Under the pieces are notes generated by a model. That model ran no database searches, was not told the DNA's origin, and saw only the letters and a program-made list of their open reading frames with translations. The position numbers were made by a program, and so were the translations under genes. Below are positions 8,721 to 16,877 of a stretch of DNA of 58,165 bases, one piece after another. Location: NCBI GenBank assembly GCA_934408585.1, contig CAKRVA010000009.1:1-58165 (forward strand), read 5' to 3'. This DNA is from an uncultured Lachnospiraceae bacterium (lineage in GTDB: Bacteria; Bacillota; Clostridia; Lachnospirales; Lachnospiraceae). How positions within the stretch are numbered: position 1 is the first letter of the stretch; every line of letters begins with the position of its first letter.

Positions 8721-10208
8721 TTAATTATTACCATATGTTGCATCAAGAATCTTCTGGTAATTATCGTTTGCTGTGCTCATCAATGATGCTACATCTGCAG
8801 TTTCATCTGTTAATACAGCCTGTAATACCTTTGTTAATTCTGCATACATATCCTGAGTAGAACCAGGCTCTTCCAGATGTAATCCTTCTGATGCAGTTGC
8901 ATCAAAGTAGGACTGATACATCTTAGGATCTACGTTACCGTATTCTTCAACGATTGCTGCTTCTGCATCAAGAACATCCTGATTTACCCAGCAAGGGAAT
9001 CTCTGAATTACCGGTACTCCGGTATCAACCTTGTTCTGTGCATCTGCTTTCATACCTTCGATGGATGCTTCGGTAGCTACAGGAGCCTTACCCATGATTT
9101 CAAGATAATCAAGTGCTGCATTAATCTGTGCAGGAGTTGCATCTTTAGAGAACATATAAGGAGTACCACCGTATAAGGAGTACTGTCCGCCAGGACCTGC
9201 AGGAATTGCACACATAGCAAGCTTATCAATAGGAAGTCCGTTTACCTGTGTTGGCTGGTTTACTGCATCGTTTGCTGCAATATACATTGCTGCATTTCCG
9301 GTGCCAAGCTGTGTAAATCCTGTACCCCAGTCTTCATTCAGCGGGTCAGCAGTAAGTACATCATAAGTCCACTTTAAGCTCTTTACATATTCCATAGCTG
9401 CAATTGCTTCTGTGGAATCAAGGTTGGAAGTAAATGTTCCATCACCGTTGTCAGTACATAAGGTTGCGCCAAATGCCCATGCGATGTTGGAGAAGTGCCA
9501 TCCACCTGCATTATCCTTTGCAAGTAAGCAAAGTCCTGCTGCTCCGGTCTTATCCTTGATAGTCTTTGCTGTTTCAGCAAGCTCTTCCCAAGTCTTAGGA
9601 TAAAGAGGATATCCATCTTCATCTACAAGACCTGCTTCTTCAAACAGTTCTACGTTCAGCATCAGTCCAAGTGCATATCCGTCACGAGGAATACCGTAAA
9701 CTCTTCCGTTTTCATCGGATAACAATGATCTGATGGAAGGGTTCATTGCATCAAGCCATCCTCTTGCTTCCAATTCATCAGTAATATCTGCAATTGCACC
9801 AGCGTTAATTAACTTCTGAGGCTCTGTAAACCAGGACTCAAAAATAGTCGGGCAGTTGCCGGATTCTACCATCGGCATAAATGTATCGGTTGCATACTTA
9901 TAATATGCAGGTTCACATGTTACATTTGGATGGAGCTCAGCCATTGTAGCTACATAGCCTTCATGTACCTTGATATCGTCGGTAAGTGTATCCTCCGGCC
10001 AGATACCAAGTGTAATGGTTACAGGTTCGTCACTGTCTGTTGCAACATCAGCGGAAGCATCCTCAGAATCAGTAGCTGCAGCGGCATCCTCTGTTGCGTC
10101 ACTTGTTGTCGTGTTGTCTGTAGTTGCTTCTGTTTTGTTACCGCAGCCTGCAAGAAGAGATACTGTCATTGCTGCACAAAGCATAAGACTTACAAGTTTC
10201 TTTTTCAT
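8721..10208 (-). CDS. Sugar-binding lipoprotein of a CUT1 ABC importer
   Basis: The extracellular solute-binding protein captures the sugar and delivers it to the two permeases. The signal peptide ends in a lipobox (LAGC, lipidated Cys22), followed by a Thr/Ser/Asp/Ala-rich linker to about residue 60 and a two-lobed MalE-like domain. At 495 residues it is a little long because of the linker. GGAGGG lies 7 bases before the ATG. It is the first gene of the leftward operon. Two GTTTAACGTTAAAC operators flank its promoter, so the LacI regulator very likely controls it. The ligand cannot be read from sequence; the linked GH65 enzymes suggest an alpha-glucosyl disaccharide. Confidence 0.92.
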   Translation of the reverse strand: MKKKLVSLMLCAAMTVSLLAGCGNKTEATTDNTTTSDATEDAAAATDSEDASADVATDSDEPVTITLGIWPEDTLTDDIKVHEGYVATMAELHPNVTCEPAYYKYATDTFMPMVESGNCPTIFESWFTEPQKLINAGAIADITDELEARGWLDAMNPSIRSLLSDENGRVYGIPRDGYALGLMLNVELFEEAGLVDEDGYPLYPKTWEELAETAKTIKDKTGAAGLCLLAKDNAGGWHFSNIAWAFGATLCTDNGDGTFTSNLDSTEAIAAMEYVKSLKWTYDVLTADPLNEDWGTGFTQLGTGNAAMYIAANDAVNQPTQVNGLPIDKLAMCAIPAGPGGQYSLYGGTPYMFSKDATPAQINAALDYLEIMGKAPVATEASIEGMKADAQNKVDTGVPVIQRFPCWVNQDVLDAEAAIVEEYGNVDPKMYQSYFDATASEGLHLEEPGSTQDMYAELTKVLQAVLTDETADVASLMSTANDNYQKILDATYGNN

Positions 10209-10244
10209 TTCTTTTCCCTCCGTTAAAAGTTTGTATGGTTTTAG

Positions 10245-10258
10245 GTTTAACGTTAAAC
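10245..10258. promoter_or_regulatory. LacI-family operator, copy 2
   Basis: A perfect GTTTAACGTTAAAC, extended by a further G and C to 16 bp of dyad. It lies about 37 bases before the binding-protein start codon, downstream of the promoter, where it could act as a roadblock. Its centre is 110 bp from that of copy 3. Confidence 0.88.
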
Positions 10259-10308
10259 CCTATGCAATCAAATAAACGGCCCCAATATATTTTAAAAGCC
10301 TTTTACTA

Positions 10309-10337
10309 TCTTTACTCCCAAAGAACACTTTTGTCAA
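10309..10337 (-). promoter_or_regulatory. Candidate promoter of the sugar ABC/GH65 operon
   Basis: Read leftward, TTGACA (10332-10337) and TAAAGA (10309-10314) are 17 bases apart. The -35 is perfect and the -10 is weak, which would suit a promoter needing relief or activation. Operators lie 17 bases upstream of the -35 and about 50 bases downstream of the -10, an arrangement compatible with repressor looping. Confidence 0.6.
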
Positions 10338-10354
10338 GGACTTCGTTTTGTTGC

Positions 10355-10368
10355 GTTTAACGTTAAAC
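10355..10368. promoter_or_regulatory. LacI-family operator, copy 3
   Basis: A perfect GTTTAACGTTAAAC lies upstream of the -35 of the leftward operon promoter. With copy 2 it brackets that promoter. The stretch from 10369 to 10570 is AT-rich and contains no gene; I see only a weak AAACGTTT element at 10482-10489. Confidence 0.85.
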
Positions 10369-10571
10369 TAATAGTAACATATCCGATATGCACTGTCAAT
10401 ATGACTCGCGGAATTAAATTTCACAATCTTTTTTACCAAAGGACTTTGAAAATTCATTTCACTTTTGTACACATTTCACAAAAACGTTTACGTTTACAAA
10501 ACTAAACCCTGAAAACCAGCCCCTTTTTGCCCGTTTTCTCCTGCTTATCCATAGCTTTTTACGGATTTTCC

Positions 10572-10600
10572 TTGAATATGTTCATAAATAATGTTATAAT
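10572..10600 (+). promoter_or_regulatory. Sigma-A promoter of the chemoreceptor gene
   Basis: TTGAAT (10572-10577) and a perfect TATAAT (10595-10600) are separated by 17 bases. The operator at 10609-10622 covers the expected transcription start, so the LacI regulator should repress this promoter directly. The start codon lies about 60 bases downstream. Confidence 0.8.
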
Positions 10601-10608
10601 TTCGTATG

Positions 10609-10622
10609 GTTTAACGTTAAAC
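10609..10622. promoter_or_regulatory. LacI-family operator, copy 4
   Basis: A perfect GTTTAACGTTAAAC lies 8 bases downstream of the TATAAT of the chemoreceptor promoter. It puts a methyl-accepting chemotaxis protein in the same regulon as the disaccharide uptake genes. Confidence 0.88.
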
Positions 10623-10665
10623 TCTCTCACTTTTTCAAGGCTTCCAATTGTATTGGAGGAAAAGA

Positions 10666-12762
10666 ATGAAAAGAAAACTTCTTACCAAATTACTGATGGG
10701 GTTCTTTGTTCCTATTCTACTAATGGTAATTCTTGGTTTTTCCTGTTACACGCTTGCATCTAAAATTATCATTACAAACTACAAAAATTCCATTATGGAA
10801 ACAATTCACTCAACATCGCTTTATTGCAATGTTGTAATGGATACCATTTCCTCAAAAACGCAGGAAATTGCCAATGACACAAATGTTGTTCATTATTACA
10901 CCAAGGGAAAGGAAATGAACAAGCAGGATTTTTCTCTTTTATATAAGAATATAAAATCCGAACTCATGTCTGCCAAAACAAGTACAGACAATTTATCCGC
11001 TCTCTATATTATTGGAGAGGGAACTGCTGCAAAATCCAACAGCAGCTCGAACTCTTCCACTTCCGGAAAAACCGGCGTAACATACGATACTTACCATGTT
11101 ACCCCACACTCTACTTTTGGTGATTTACCAAAGGATGTTTATTCTTCTTTTCTGGAAACACCGGAAGCAGAACTCTGGCATAACAGCCCTACAAAGGAAA
11201 GCTGGTATGGTTATCACACTTATCTCGACGAATCCGGCGGAACCTCCCCGGATTCCTACGCAATTACTCTGGTCCGCTCTCTCAGTAAGGGAAACGGATA
11301 TATTATTGCCGACTTAAAAATGTCTGCCATTGTATCACTTTTAGATGAATTGAGTGGTTCTGACGAGGGACATATTGCTTTTGTATCTTCGGATGGGCGT
11401 GAAATTACTTCTTCCAGTTATGACGGGGATGATATTCTATACCAGCAGATTCCATGTTACACGGATGCTGTTTCATCCAAAGAAACCGATGGCTTTTATG
11501 AAACACAGTTTCATGGTGAGACTTACTTATTTACTTATTCCAGGATTGGAAACAGTGGCGCCATGATCTATAGTCTTCTTCCGGAAAGTGCCATCTTAGG
11601 TCAGGCTGCCCAAATCAAAAATATTACTTATATCATTGTTTTTGCTTCCTGTATTATTGCGCTCTGTATTGGACTTATCCTATCCATTGGAATCAACAAA
11701 AATATTTCTTCGATTATCAAGGGAGTTGAAAAGGCCTCAAAGGGTGACATGACCGTTGCTTTTCACGCAAAGAGCAACGATGAATTTGCCAAACTGACTG
11801 CAAGCCTTAATGAAATGATTCATAACATCCGGAATCTGATTGCAAAAGTATCCGGTGTTGGCGAGCTCGTCAACCATACTTCTGACTACGTTTCTGACGG
11901 TGCTTCCCATTTACGGGATACCATGAATGATATTACAGCTTCCATCGAGGGCATTGCTTCTGCAAATCATACCGAGGCAGAAGGCACGCTCTTATGTGCA
12001 GACATGATGCATCAGCTATCGGAACAGATTGAAGAGACTGCAATCCAGTCCCAGCATATGAACCAGACCGCACAGGAAACGAATACCATTATTCACAATG
12101 GCATACAGATTATGGAAGAGCTGAATTGTAAAGTGGCCGAAACTACCCATGCTACCCATGAAATAATTTCCGGGATTGAAAATTTAAACGAAAAAACCAT
12201 AACCATTTATGAAATTGTAGATTCCATAAATGCGATTGCCCAGCAGACAAACCTCTTGTCGCTAAATGCTTCCATAGAAGCCGCCAGAGCCGGTGAAGCC
12301 GGAAAAGGATTTGCGGTTGTTGCAGATGAAATCCGAAAGCTTGCGGACCAGTCCATGCAATCTGCAAACTCCATTCGCAAAATCATTTTGGATATTCAGG
12401 AGCAGTCACAGACAACAGCCGATTCTGCCAAAGAAGCCGAATCCATTGTTTCTTCCCAGGAAACTGCACTGCATAATGCGGTAAGTGCCTTTCAGGATAT
12501 TAACCGGCAGGTTATTTCCCTGACCGGAAGTCTTGAAGCAATTACTTCCCGTATGCAGACTATGGAACATGCAAAGAGTTCTACCCTGGAAGCTATTAAA
12601 AACATGTCTGACATGTCAAAAGAGACTTTGTCCACTTCGCAGAAAATGAGTCAGACCATTGGAAACGAAACTGCCTGTGTGGAAAACCTTTCCGAAAAGG
12701 CAAAGGAACTCTCCACAAACGCTCAGACACTTGAAACCACATTAGCTTATTTCAAAGTATAG
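10666..12762 (+). CDS. Methyl-accepting chemotaxis protein, sugar-regulon chemoreceptor
   Basis: A transmembrane receptor of 698 residues that would sense an external ligand and signal to CheA/CheW. A transmembrane helix at about 11-32 is followed by an extracellular region of about 290 residues, probably a double Cache-type domain with a Ser/Asn-rich loop near residue 130. A second transmembrane helix, a HAMP domain and a long signalling coiled coil follow. The hairpin tip (QQTNLLSLNASIEAARAGEA) lies near 525. The ATG at 10666 follows GGAGG by 6 bases. The promoter carries the same operator as the sugar transporter, so the receptor probably detects the transported sugar or its binding protein; that is inference. 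Confidence 0.93.
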   Translation: MKRKLLTKLLMGFFVPILLMVILGFSCYTLASKIIITNYKNSIMETIHSTSLYCNVVMDTISSKTQEIANDTNVVHYYTKGKEMNKQDFSLLYKNIKSELMSAKTSTDNLSALYIIGEGTAAKSNSSSNSSTSGKTGVTYDTYHVTPHSTFGDLPKDVYSSFLETPEAELWHNSPTKESWYGYHTYLDESGGTSPDSYAITLVRSLSKGNGYIIADLKMSAIVSLLDELSGSDEGHIAFVSSDGREITSSSYDGDDILYQQIPCYTDAVSSKETDGFYETQFHGETYLFTYSRIGNSGAMIYSLLPESAILGQAAQIKNITYIIVFASCIIALCIGLILSIGINKNISSIIKGVEKASKGDMTVAFHAKSNDEFAKLTASLNEMIHNIRNLIAKVSGVGELVNHTSDYVSDGASHLRDTMNDITASIEGIASANHTEAEGTLLCADMMHQLSEQIEETAIQSQHMNQTAQETNTIIHNGIQIMEELNCKVAETTHATHEIISGIENLNEKTITIYEIVDSINAIAQQTNLLSLNASIEAARAGEAGKGFAVVADEIRKLADQSMQSANSIRKIILDIQEQSQTTADSAKEAESIVSSQETALHNAVSAFQDINRQVISLTGSLEAITSRMQTMEHAKSSTLEAIKNMSDMSKETLSTSQKMSQTIGNETACVENLSEKAKELSTNAQTLETTLAYFKV

Positions 12763-12776
12763 TGACCATATGAAAA

Positions 12777-12811
12777 GGACCTGTTGCTTGCCGGACGGCA
12801 GTAACAGGTCC
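12777..12811. terminator. Bidirectional terminator-like hairpin
   Basis: GGACCTGTT (12777-12785) pairs with AACAGGTCC (12803-12811). It lies between the convergent chemoreceptor and MATE genes. The leftward side ends in CCTTTT and the rightward side in CCTTT, so it could stop transcription from both directions, though both T-tracts are short. Confidence 0.65.
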
Positions 12812-12823
12812 CTTTGATATCTT

Positions 12824-14179
12824 CTAATTCACTTCCTGATATTCTTCTTTTGTCATAAACTTTCTCTTACGTGCACTGTAATAAAAGAATACAGACAGAC
12901 CGGTTCCGAGAATCCAGCCAACCGGCCATGCGCTCCAGATTCCAACACTGCCCATGATTCCTGACAGAATTGCTGCAATTCCAACTCTCAGAATCAAATC
13001 GGTAAATGTCGAAATCATAAACGGTCCCATCATACTGCTGCCACGAAGTACACCATCTGCAACAAGCTTTACGGATACCACAAAATAGAATGGTGACAAA
13101 ATCCGTAAAATCAGAATTCCCGTGTCCATTGCCGCTCCACCGGTACTTTCCATAAACAAAAATACCAGCCATCTTCCAAATGCAAAATAAAGCAATACGA
13201 TTGGAATACAAAGCATCCAGACCATCTTTCGTCCGGCTTTAAAGCCATCATGAATTCTTTCATATTTTCCGGCTCCCAGATTCTGAGAGGTATAATTTGA
13301 AATTCCATTGGCAAGTGTCGTAAACGAAGTAATGACCAGATTATTCAGCTTGATTGCCGCTGCATAACCCGCAATTACCGATGGTCCAAAACCGTTGATT
13401 AAGCTCTGGATGATAATGTTTCCCACGGAAACAAAGCTTTGCTGTAAAATACTCGGGATAGCAACCTGGCAAATCTGTACAAATATATGCCAGGAAAACC
13501 ATTTTGCCTTTTTCTCACTTTTCAATACACTCAAATGGCGAAAGACAACAATAATGGCAAGCACACAGCTGATGCCCTGGCAGATAAAGGTTGCCCATGC
13601 CACGCCGGCAACTCCCATTGCAAAAAAGCGGACAAACACATAATCCATTATAATATTGGCTACTGAAGAGCAGGCAAGGAATATAAACGGTGTTTTTGAA
13701 TTTCCGAGTGCCGAAAAAATTCCGGTCGCAATATTATAAAAGAATAAAAATGGCAGTCCTGCAATATAGATTTGCAGATACAATTGTGAATCTGCCATAA
13801 TTTCATCCGGTGTATGAATCATCGTCAGCATTTTGTGACATCCAAGGAATCCAAATATCATCAGCAACGCACAAAGAATGGCACCGCTTAACAATGTTGT
13901 GTGGACTGCCGTCCGTACATTATGATATTCCTTTCCGCCAAAATACCGGCTCACGATTACCGAACATCCAATATTGCATCCAAAAGCAAATGCAATAAAA
14001 ATCAATGTGATTTCATAACTGTTTCCGACCGCGGCAAGTGCATTTTCACCGACAAATTTACCGGCTATCAGACTATCCGCAATATTATATAATTGTTGGA
14101 AAATAATACTACCAAACAACGGAAGACAAAAACTCCACAGTACCTTTTCCGGCTTTCCTGTGGTTAAATCCTTATTCAT
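12824..14179 (-). CDS. MATE family efflux transporter
   Basis: An integral membrane exporter of 451 residues with about twelve hydrophobic segments, typical of the MATE (multi-antimicrobial extrusion) family, driven by a sodium or proton gradient. Family features include the N-terminal QQLYNIADSLIAGKFVG stretch and the paired internal half. The substrate is not predictable. It lies about 50 bases downstream of the yqeY gene and may be read through from it. A hairpin at 12777-12811 ends the unit. Confidence 0.92.
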   Translation of the reverse strand: MNKDLTTGKPEKVLWSFCLPLFGSIIFQQLYNIADSLIAGKFVGENALAAVGNSYEITLIFIAFAFGCNIGCSVIVSRYFGGKEYHNVRTAVHTTLLSGAILCALLMIFGFLGCHKMLTMIHTPDEIMADSQLYLQIYIAGLPFLFFYNIATGIFSALGNSKTPFIFLACSSVANIIMDYVFVRFFAMGVAGVAWATFICQGISCVLAIIVVFRHLSVLKSEKKAKWFSWHIFVQICQVAIPSILQQSFVSVGNIIIQSLINGFGPSVIAGYAAAIKLNNLVITSFTTLANGISNYTSQNLGAGKYERIHDGFKAGRKMVWMLCIPIVLLYFAFGRWLVFLFMESTGGAAMDTGILILRILSPFYFVVSVKLVADGVLRGSSMMGPFMISTFTDLILRVGIAAILSGIMGSVGIWSAWPVGWILGTGLSVFFYYSARKRKFMTKEEYQEVN

Positions 14180-14228
14180 CTCATATATCCTCTTTCATTC
14201 GTTCCTGTGTTTAACCCCCATACAGAAC

Positions 14229-14675
14229 TTATGCAAGCATTTCCCCAACAATCTTATTTACCAAGGAGCCGTCTGCTTTTCCCTTTACTTTTGGCATTAA
14301 CTCCTTCATTACTTTTCCTTTGTCCTTAGCAGACGGTTCTGTGATTCCGAGTGCAGTAAGAACTGCCTGAACCTCTGCGCGGATTGCCTCTTCACTCATT
14401 TCTTCCGGTGCAAACTCCTGGTATACAGCAAGTCTTGCCGCACATGCTTCCTTAATATCGGTACGGTCTGCCGGAGCAAGCTCCATCGTTTCCTTGGTCT
14501 GGCGGATTTCCTTCTTTACTACTTCAAATTCTTCTGCCTCCGTCAAATTCTCCCGCTTATCAATTGCTTTGTTTTTCAGTGCGGAAAGAAGCATGGACAA
14601 TGCATCCTTTCGCTCCTTATCCTTATTTTTCATTGCTTCCATCATCTGGGAACGTACGGTATCAATCATACTCAT
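14229..14675 (-). CDS. yqeY: GatB/YqeY domain protein
   Basis: A 148-residue cytosolic protein of the YqeY family, related to the tail domain of the GatB amidotransferase subunit. It is mostly helical and ends with the conserved KGKVMKELMPKVKGKADG region. The family is linked to tRNA-dependent amidation by homology, but its own function is not established. AAAGGAG lies 8 bases before the ATG. It lies between the DUF3021 gene (91 bases away) and the MATE gene. No regulatory site is seen. Confidence 0.9.
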   Translation of the reverse strand: MSMIDTVRSQMMEAMKNKDKERKDALSMLLSALKNKAIDKRENLTEAEEFEVVKKEIRQTKETMELAPADRTDIKEACAARLAVYQEFAPEEMSEEAIRAEVQAVLTALGITEPSAKDKGKVMKELMPKVKGKADGSLVNKIVGEMLA

Positions 14676-14766
14676 GGCTCTATCTCCTTTACTCGATTCA
14701 TTTTCCTACTACAATTTTTTATTTTATACCCGTATTTTGGAAAGAGCAACCGTATTCTCCATTTTT

Positions 14767-15213
14767 CTAATGACTGCTGCTGCGCTCTGCCTGAAATTTC
14801 AAAAGTTGTTCATTAAAACCTTCTGCCTGCCGGCAGTCATTCAGCCACATCACCAGATGCACCACCGCATAAATCACCGCAATTCCTACAACAAGCAAAA
14901 TCTGCATCGACAGCGTAAATGCTTTCAGGTCGCCCCACAACAGATTGGCTGCCAGAACCATTGCTTCAATCAGCAGAAGCTGCAGTAACATTCGGAAAGC
15001 CATCTTTCCCATTGTAAGCTCTTTTTTGGAATATAAGATTCCTCCGGATAATGCTGACAAAAACCCAAAGACAGGCGGCATCAGAAATGCATCATATCCA
15101 AACTGTGCATCCGGCAAAAGGAGTTTCCCGATTACTCCCTCCATGATCGTAATGCATGCTGTAATTACAAAAAATGACATTACCATAGAATGAATTCGAT
15201 TTTTTCTCTCCAT
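14767..15213 (-). CDS. DUF3021 family membrane protein
   Basis: A 148-residue protein with four hydrophobic segments and a short charged C-terminal tail, matching the DUF3021 family that almost always sits next to a LytTR DNA-binding protein. Here the pair is one base apart: the LytTR stop codon ends just before this ATG. The pair is thought to form a membrane-linked regulatory unit; the signal is unknown. GAGAGG within the end of the LytTR gene serves as ribosome binding site, which suggests translational coupling. Confidence 0.82.
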   Translation of the reverse strand: MERKNRIHSMVMSFFVITACITIMEGVIGKLLLPDAQFGYDAFLMPPVFGFLSALSGGILYSKKELTMGKMAFRMLLQLLLIEAMVLAANLLWGDLKAFTLSMQILLVVGIAVIYAVVHLVMWLNDCRQAEGFNEQLLKFQAERSSSH

Positions 15214-15214
15214 C

Positions 15215-15685
15215 TTACCTCTCGCCTCCTGATACTATTTTTCGGATGATTGGTGCGTACTGTCTTGAAATCACCAGTTTTTCACCATTCTTCATATGTG
15301 CATAAAAACGACCGTTCAGTGCCGGACTGATGCTGCCAAGCTGCATCAGGTTCAGAATTACGGATTTTGAGCACCGTACAAAAAACTGCTCCCGGTATTG
15401 TTCTTCAACCTCGTAAAGCCGTTTTTTGATTTCATATTCCTTTTCCGCCGTATAGGCAAACACATGCTCCTCTACCGCTTCAAAGTATAGCACTGTCTCC
15501 AGGGGAAAACGTTCCTGTCTGCGGCTGTCCTCATATTCGGTATTCTCTGTTACAAATCCAATCAGTTCTTCTCCCTTTGCCTGCGCATACGCACGAATAT
15601 CCTGCACCTGCTGATTCACTTCGACACATTCAATGATTACCTGTTCCTGTTCCCTTGATGGAACCTTTCGTATCAATACCCTCAT
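15215..15685 (-). CDS. LytTR DNA-binding domain regulator
   Basis: A 156-residue protein with no receiver domain; its C-terminal 100 residues form a LytTR domain (VLYFEAVEEHVFAYT, then FVRCSKSVILNL and the GRFYAHMKNGEKLVISRQY strand region). Stand-alone LytTR proteins of this size paired with DUF3021 typically regulate their own operon. The gene follows the esterase gene by 14 bases and is coupled to the DUF3021 gene. The ribosome binding site is weak, which may reflect read-through from upstream. Confidence 0.88.
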   Translation of the reverse strand: MRVLIRKVPSREQEQVIIECVEVNQQVQDIRAYAQAKGEELIGFVTENTEYEDSRRQERFPLETVLYFEAVEEHVFAYTAEKEYEIKKRLYEVEEQYREQFFVRCSKSVILNLMQLGSISPALNGRFYAHMKNGEKLVISRQYAPIIRKIVSGGER

Positions 15686-15699
15686 AATCTGATCTCTTT

Positions 15700-16752
15700 C
15701 TAATAGGCGTCCTTAATATCAAGAACCCCTTCCTCTTTTAAATAGTAGTTAAAATACTTTAACACGATTTCATTTAAGTTTTCAAGACATATTCTGGCAT
15801 CGACATCACCGGTTCCCAATGCCTTTGCAAGAATTGGAGATGCCAGAGCCAAATCACAGAAATTCATATGACTGGCATCTTCGAAAATAACCTCCTGAAA
15901 CCATAGAGCGTGCTCTCCTACATAAAAATTGACGTATTGCTGCTCCTGTGTAATTGCTTTTTCATAAACCGCTCTTGAATTGATATCCAAAATTGGAATC
16001 GGATACGGCTCCTCACAATATGTATAAACACCATTTTCATAGCCGGTGCGTTCCTCCAGCATGGTTCCTTCGATATCAATTACCGCGGTAATATCATCAC
16101 GCTCTCTTCCAACTGCTACCGAGGTAGCTCCACCGAGAGAATGTCCGAACAAACCGATTTTGGAACGGTCTATACGATCAAACGGAGCTCCTTCTCCATC
16201 TTGTACTTTTTCCAGGATTGTATCAAGTACAAAATTTTCATCTCCGATACGTACCTTCATCCATTCCTTTGCCAATTCAAAATATTCTTTATCGTGTTCC
16301 GGGTCATCCGAACCATTATCTGTCATGACCTGCTTCATAAACTCGGAATTTACAATAGTTACTTTCCCATCCACATTTTTAACAAACGCTGCCTGATAGG
16401 GATGTGCAATGGCAACTGCAACATATCCATTCGAGGCAAGCTCCTTACAGGTGGATGCATTACTTTCAAGAATGCCTCCGGCCCCATGGGAAAAGACCAC
16501 CAGCGGATAATTTCCTTCTTCCTCAGGATACCAGATTTTTACGGTTACCTCCCGATTTGCCCCGGTATTCTCATAGGTTTCTATCCGGTTTTCATCAATC
16601 CAGGTATACATTTCGCTTAACACGGTATGATTTCCCGTTACCGGAAGCGGTTCAAATTTGGGAAACATCACTCTTTTCACAATCCCCAATATCAGCACCA
16701 TCACTCCGATAACCACCAGCAATTTTATTAAAAATCTTTTTCTTTTCTGCAT
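15700..16752 (-). CDS. Membrane-anchored alpha/beta hydrolase (PAF-acetylhydrolase-like)
   Basis: A 350-residue alpha/beta hydrolase with one N-terminal transmembrane segment (about residues 8-28), so the catalytic domain is probably outside the cell. The oxyanion-hole region SHGAGG lies near 88-93 and the nucleophile elbow GHSLGG places the catalytic Ser at 205. The layout resembles the platelet-activating-factor acetylhydrolase or dienelactone hydrolase branch, so an esterase or lipase role is likely, but the substrate is unknown. AGGAGG lies 8 bases before the chosen ATG; upstream in-frame ATGs lack such a site. It is the first gene of the leftward LytTR/DUF3021 unit. Confidence 0.85.
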   Translation of the reverse strand: MQKRKRFLIKLLVVIGVMVLILGIVKRVMFPKFEPLPVTGNHTVLSEMYTWIDENRIETYENTGANREVTVKIWYPEEEGNYPLVVFSHGAGGILESNASTCKELASNGYVAVAIAHPYQAAFVKNVDGKVTIVNSEFMKQVMTDNGSDDPEHDKEYFELAKEWMKVRIGDENFVLDTILEKVQDGEGAPFDRIDRSKIGLFGHSLGGATSVAVGRERDDITAVIDIEGTMLEERTGYENGVYTYCEEPYPIPILDINSRAVYEKAITQEQQYVNFYVGEHALWFQEVIFEDASHMNFCDLALASPILAKALGTGDVDARICLENLNEIVLKYFNYYLKEEGVLDIKDAY

Positions 16753-16827
16753 ATTCTGTTCCTCCTGTACACACTGCTTTATTTTGCAAAACATCTTACA
16801 GTCGCAGAATAGCATATTCATAGGCAT

Positions 16828-16865
16828 AAAAAAACCACGCAAACGGTAAGTTACGTTTTGCGTGG
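16828..16865 (-). terminator. Intrinsic terminator of holA
   Basis: Read leftward after the holA stop codon, CCACGCAAAACG and CGTTTGCGTGG form a stem with one bulge and a short loop, followed by seven T residues. This is a strong intrinsic terminator that separates holA from the esterase unit. Confidence 0.88.
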
Positions 16866-16877
16866 ATAAGTTGCATA

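Noticed and set aside
10482..10497. A CcpA cre site before the chemoreceptor gene
   Set aside because: AAACGTTTACGTTTAC lacks the TG and CA ends of the cre consensus; it is at best a weak half-match.
16753..16842. An N-terminal extension of the esterase from 16842
   Set aside because: The extra 30 residues include a Cys-rich stretch unlike the family, and AGGAGG at 8 bases supports the ATG at 16752.
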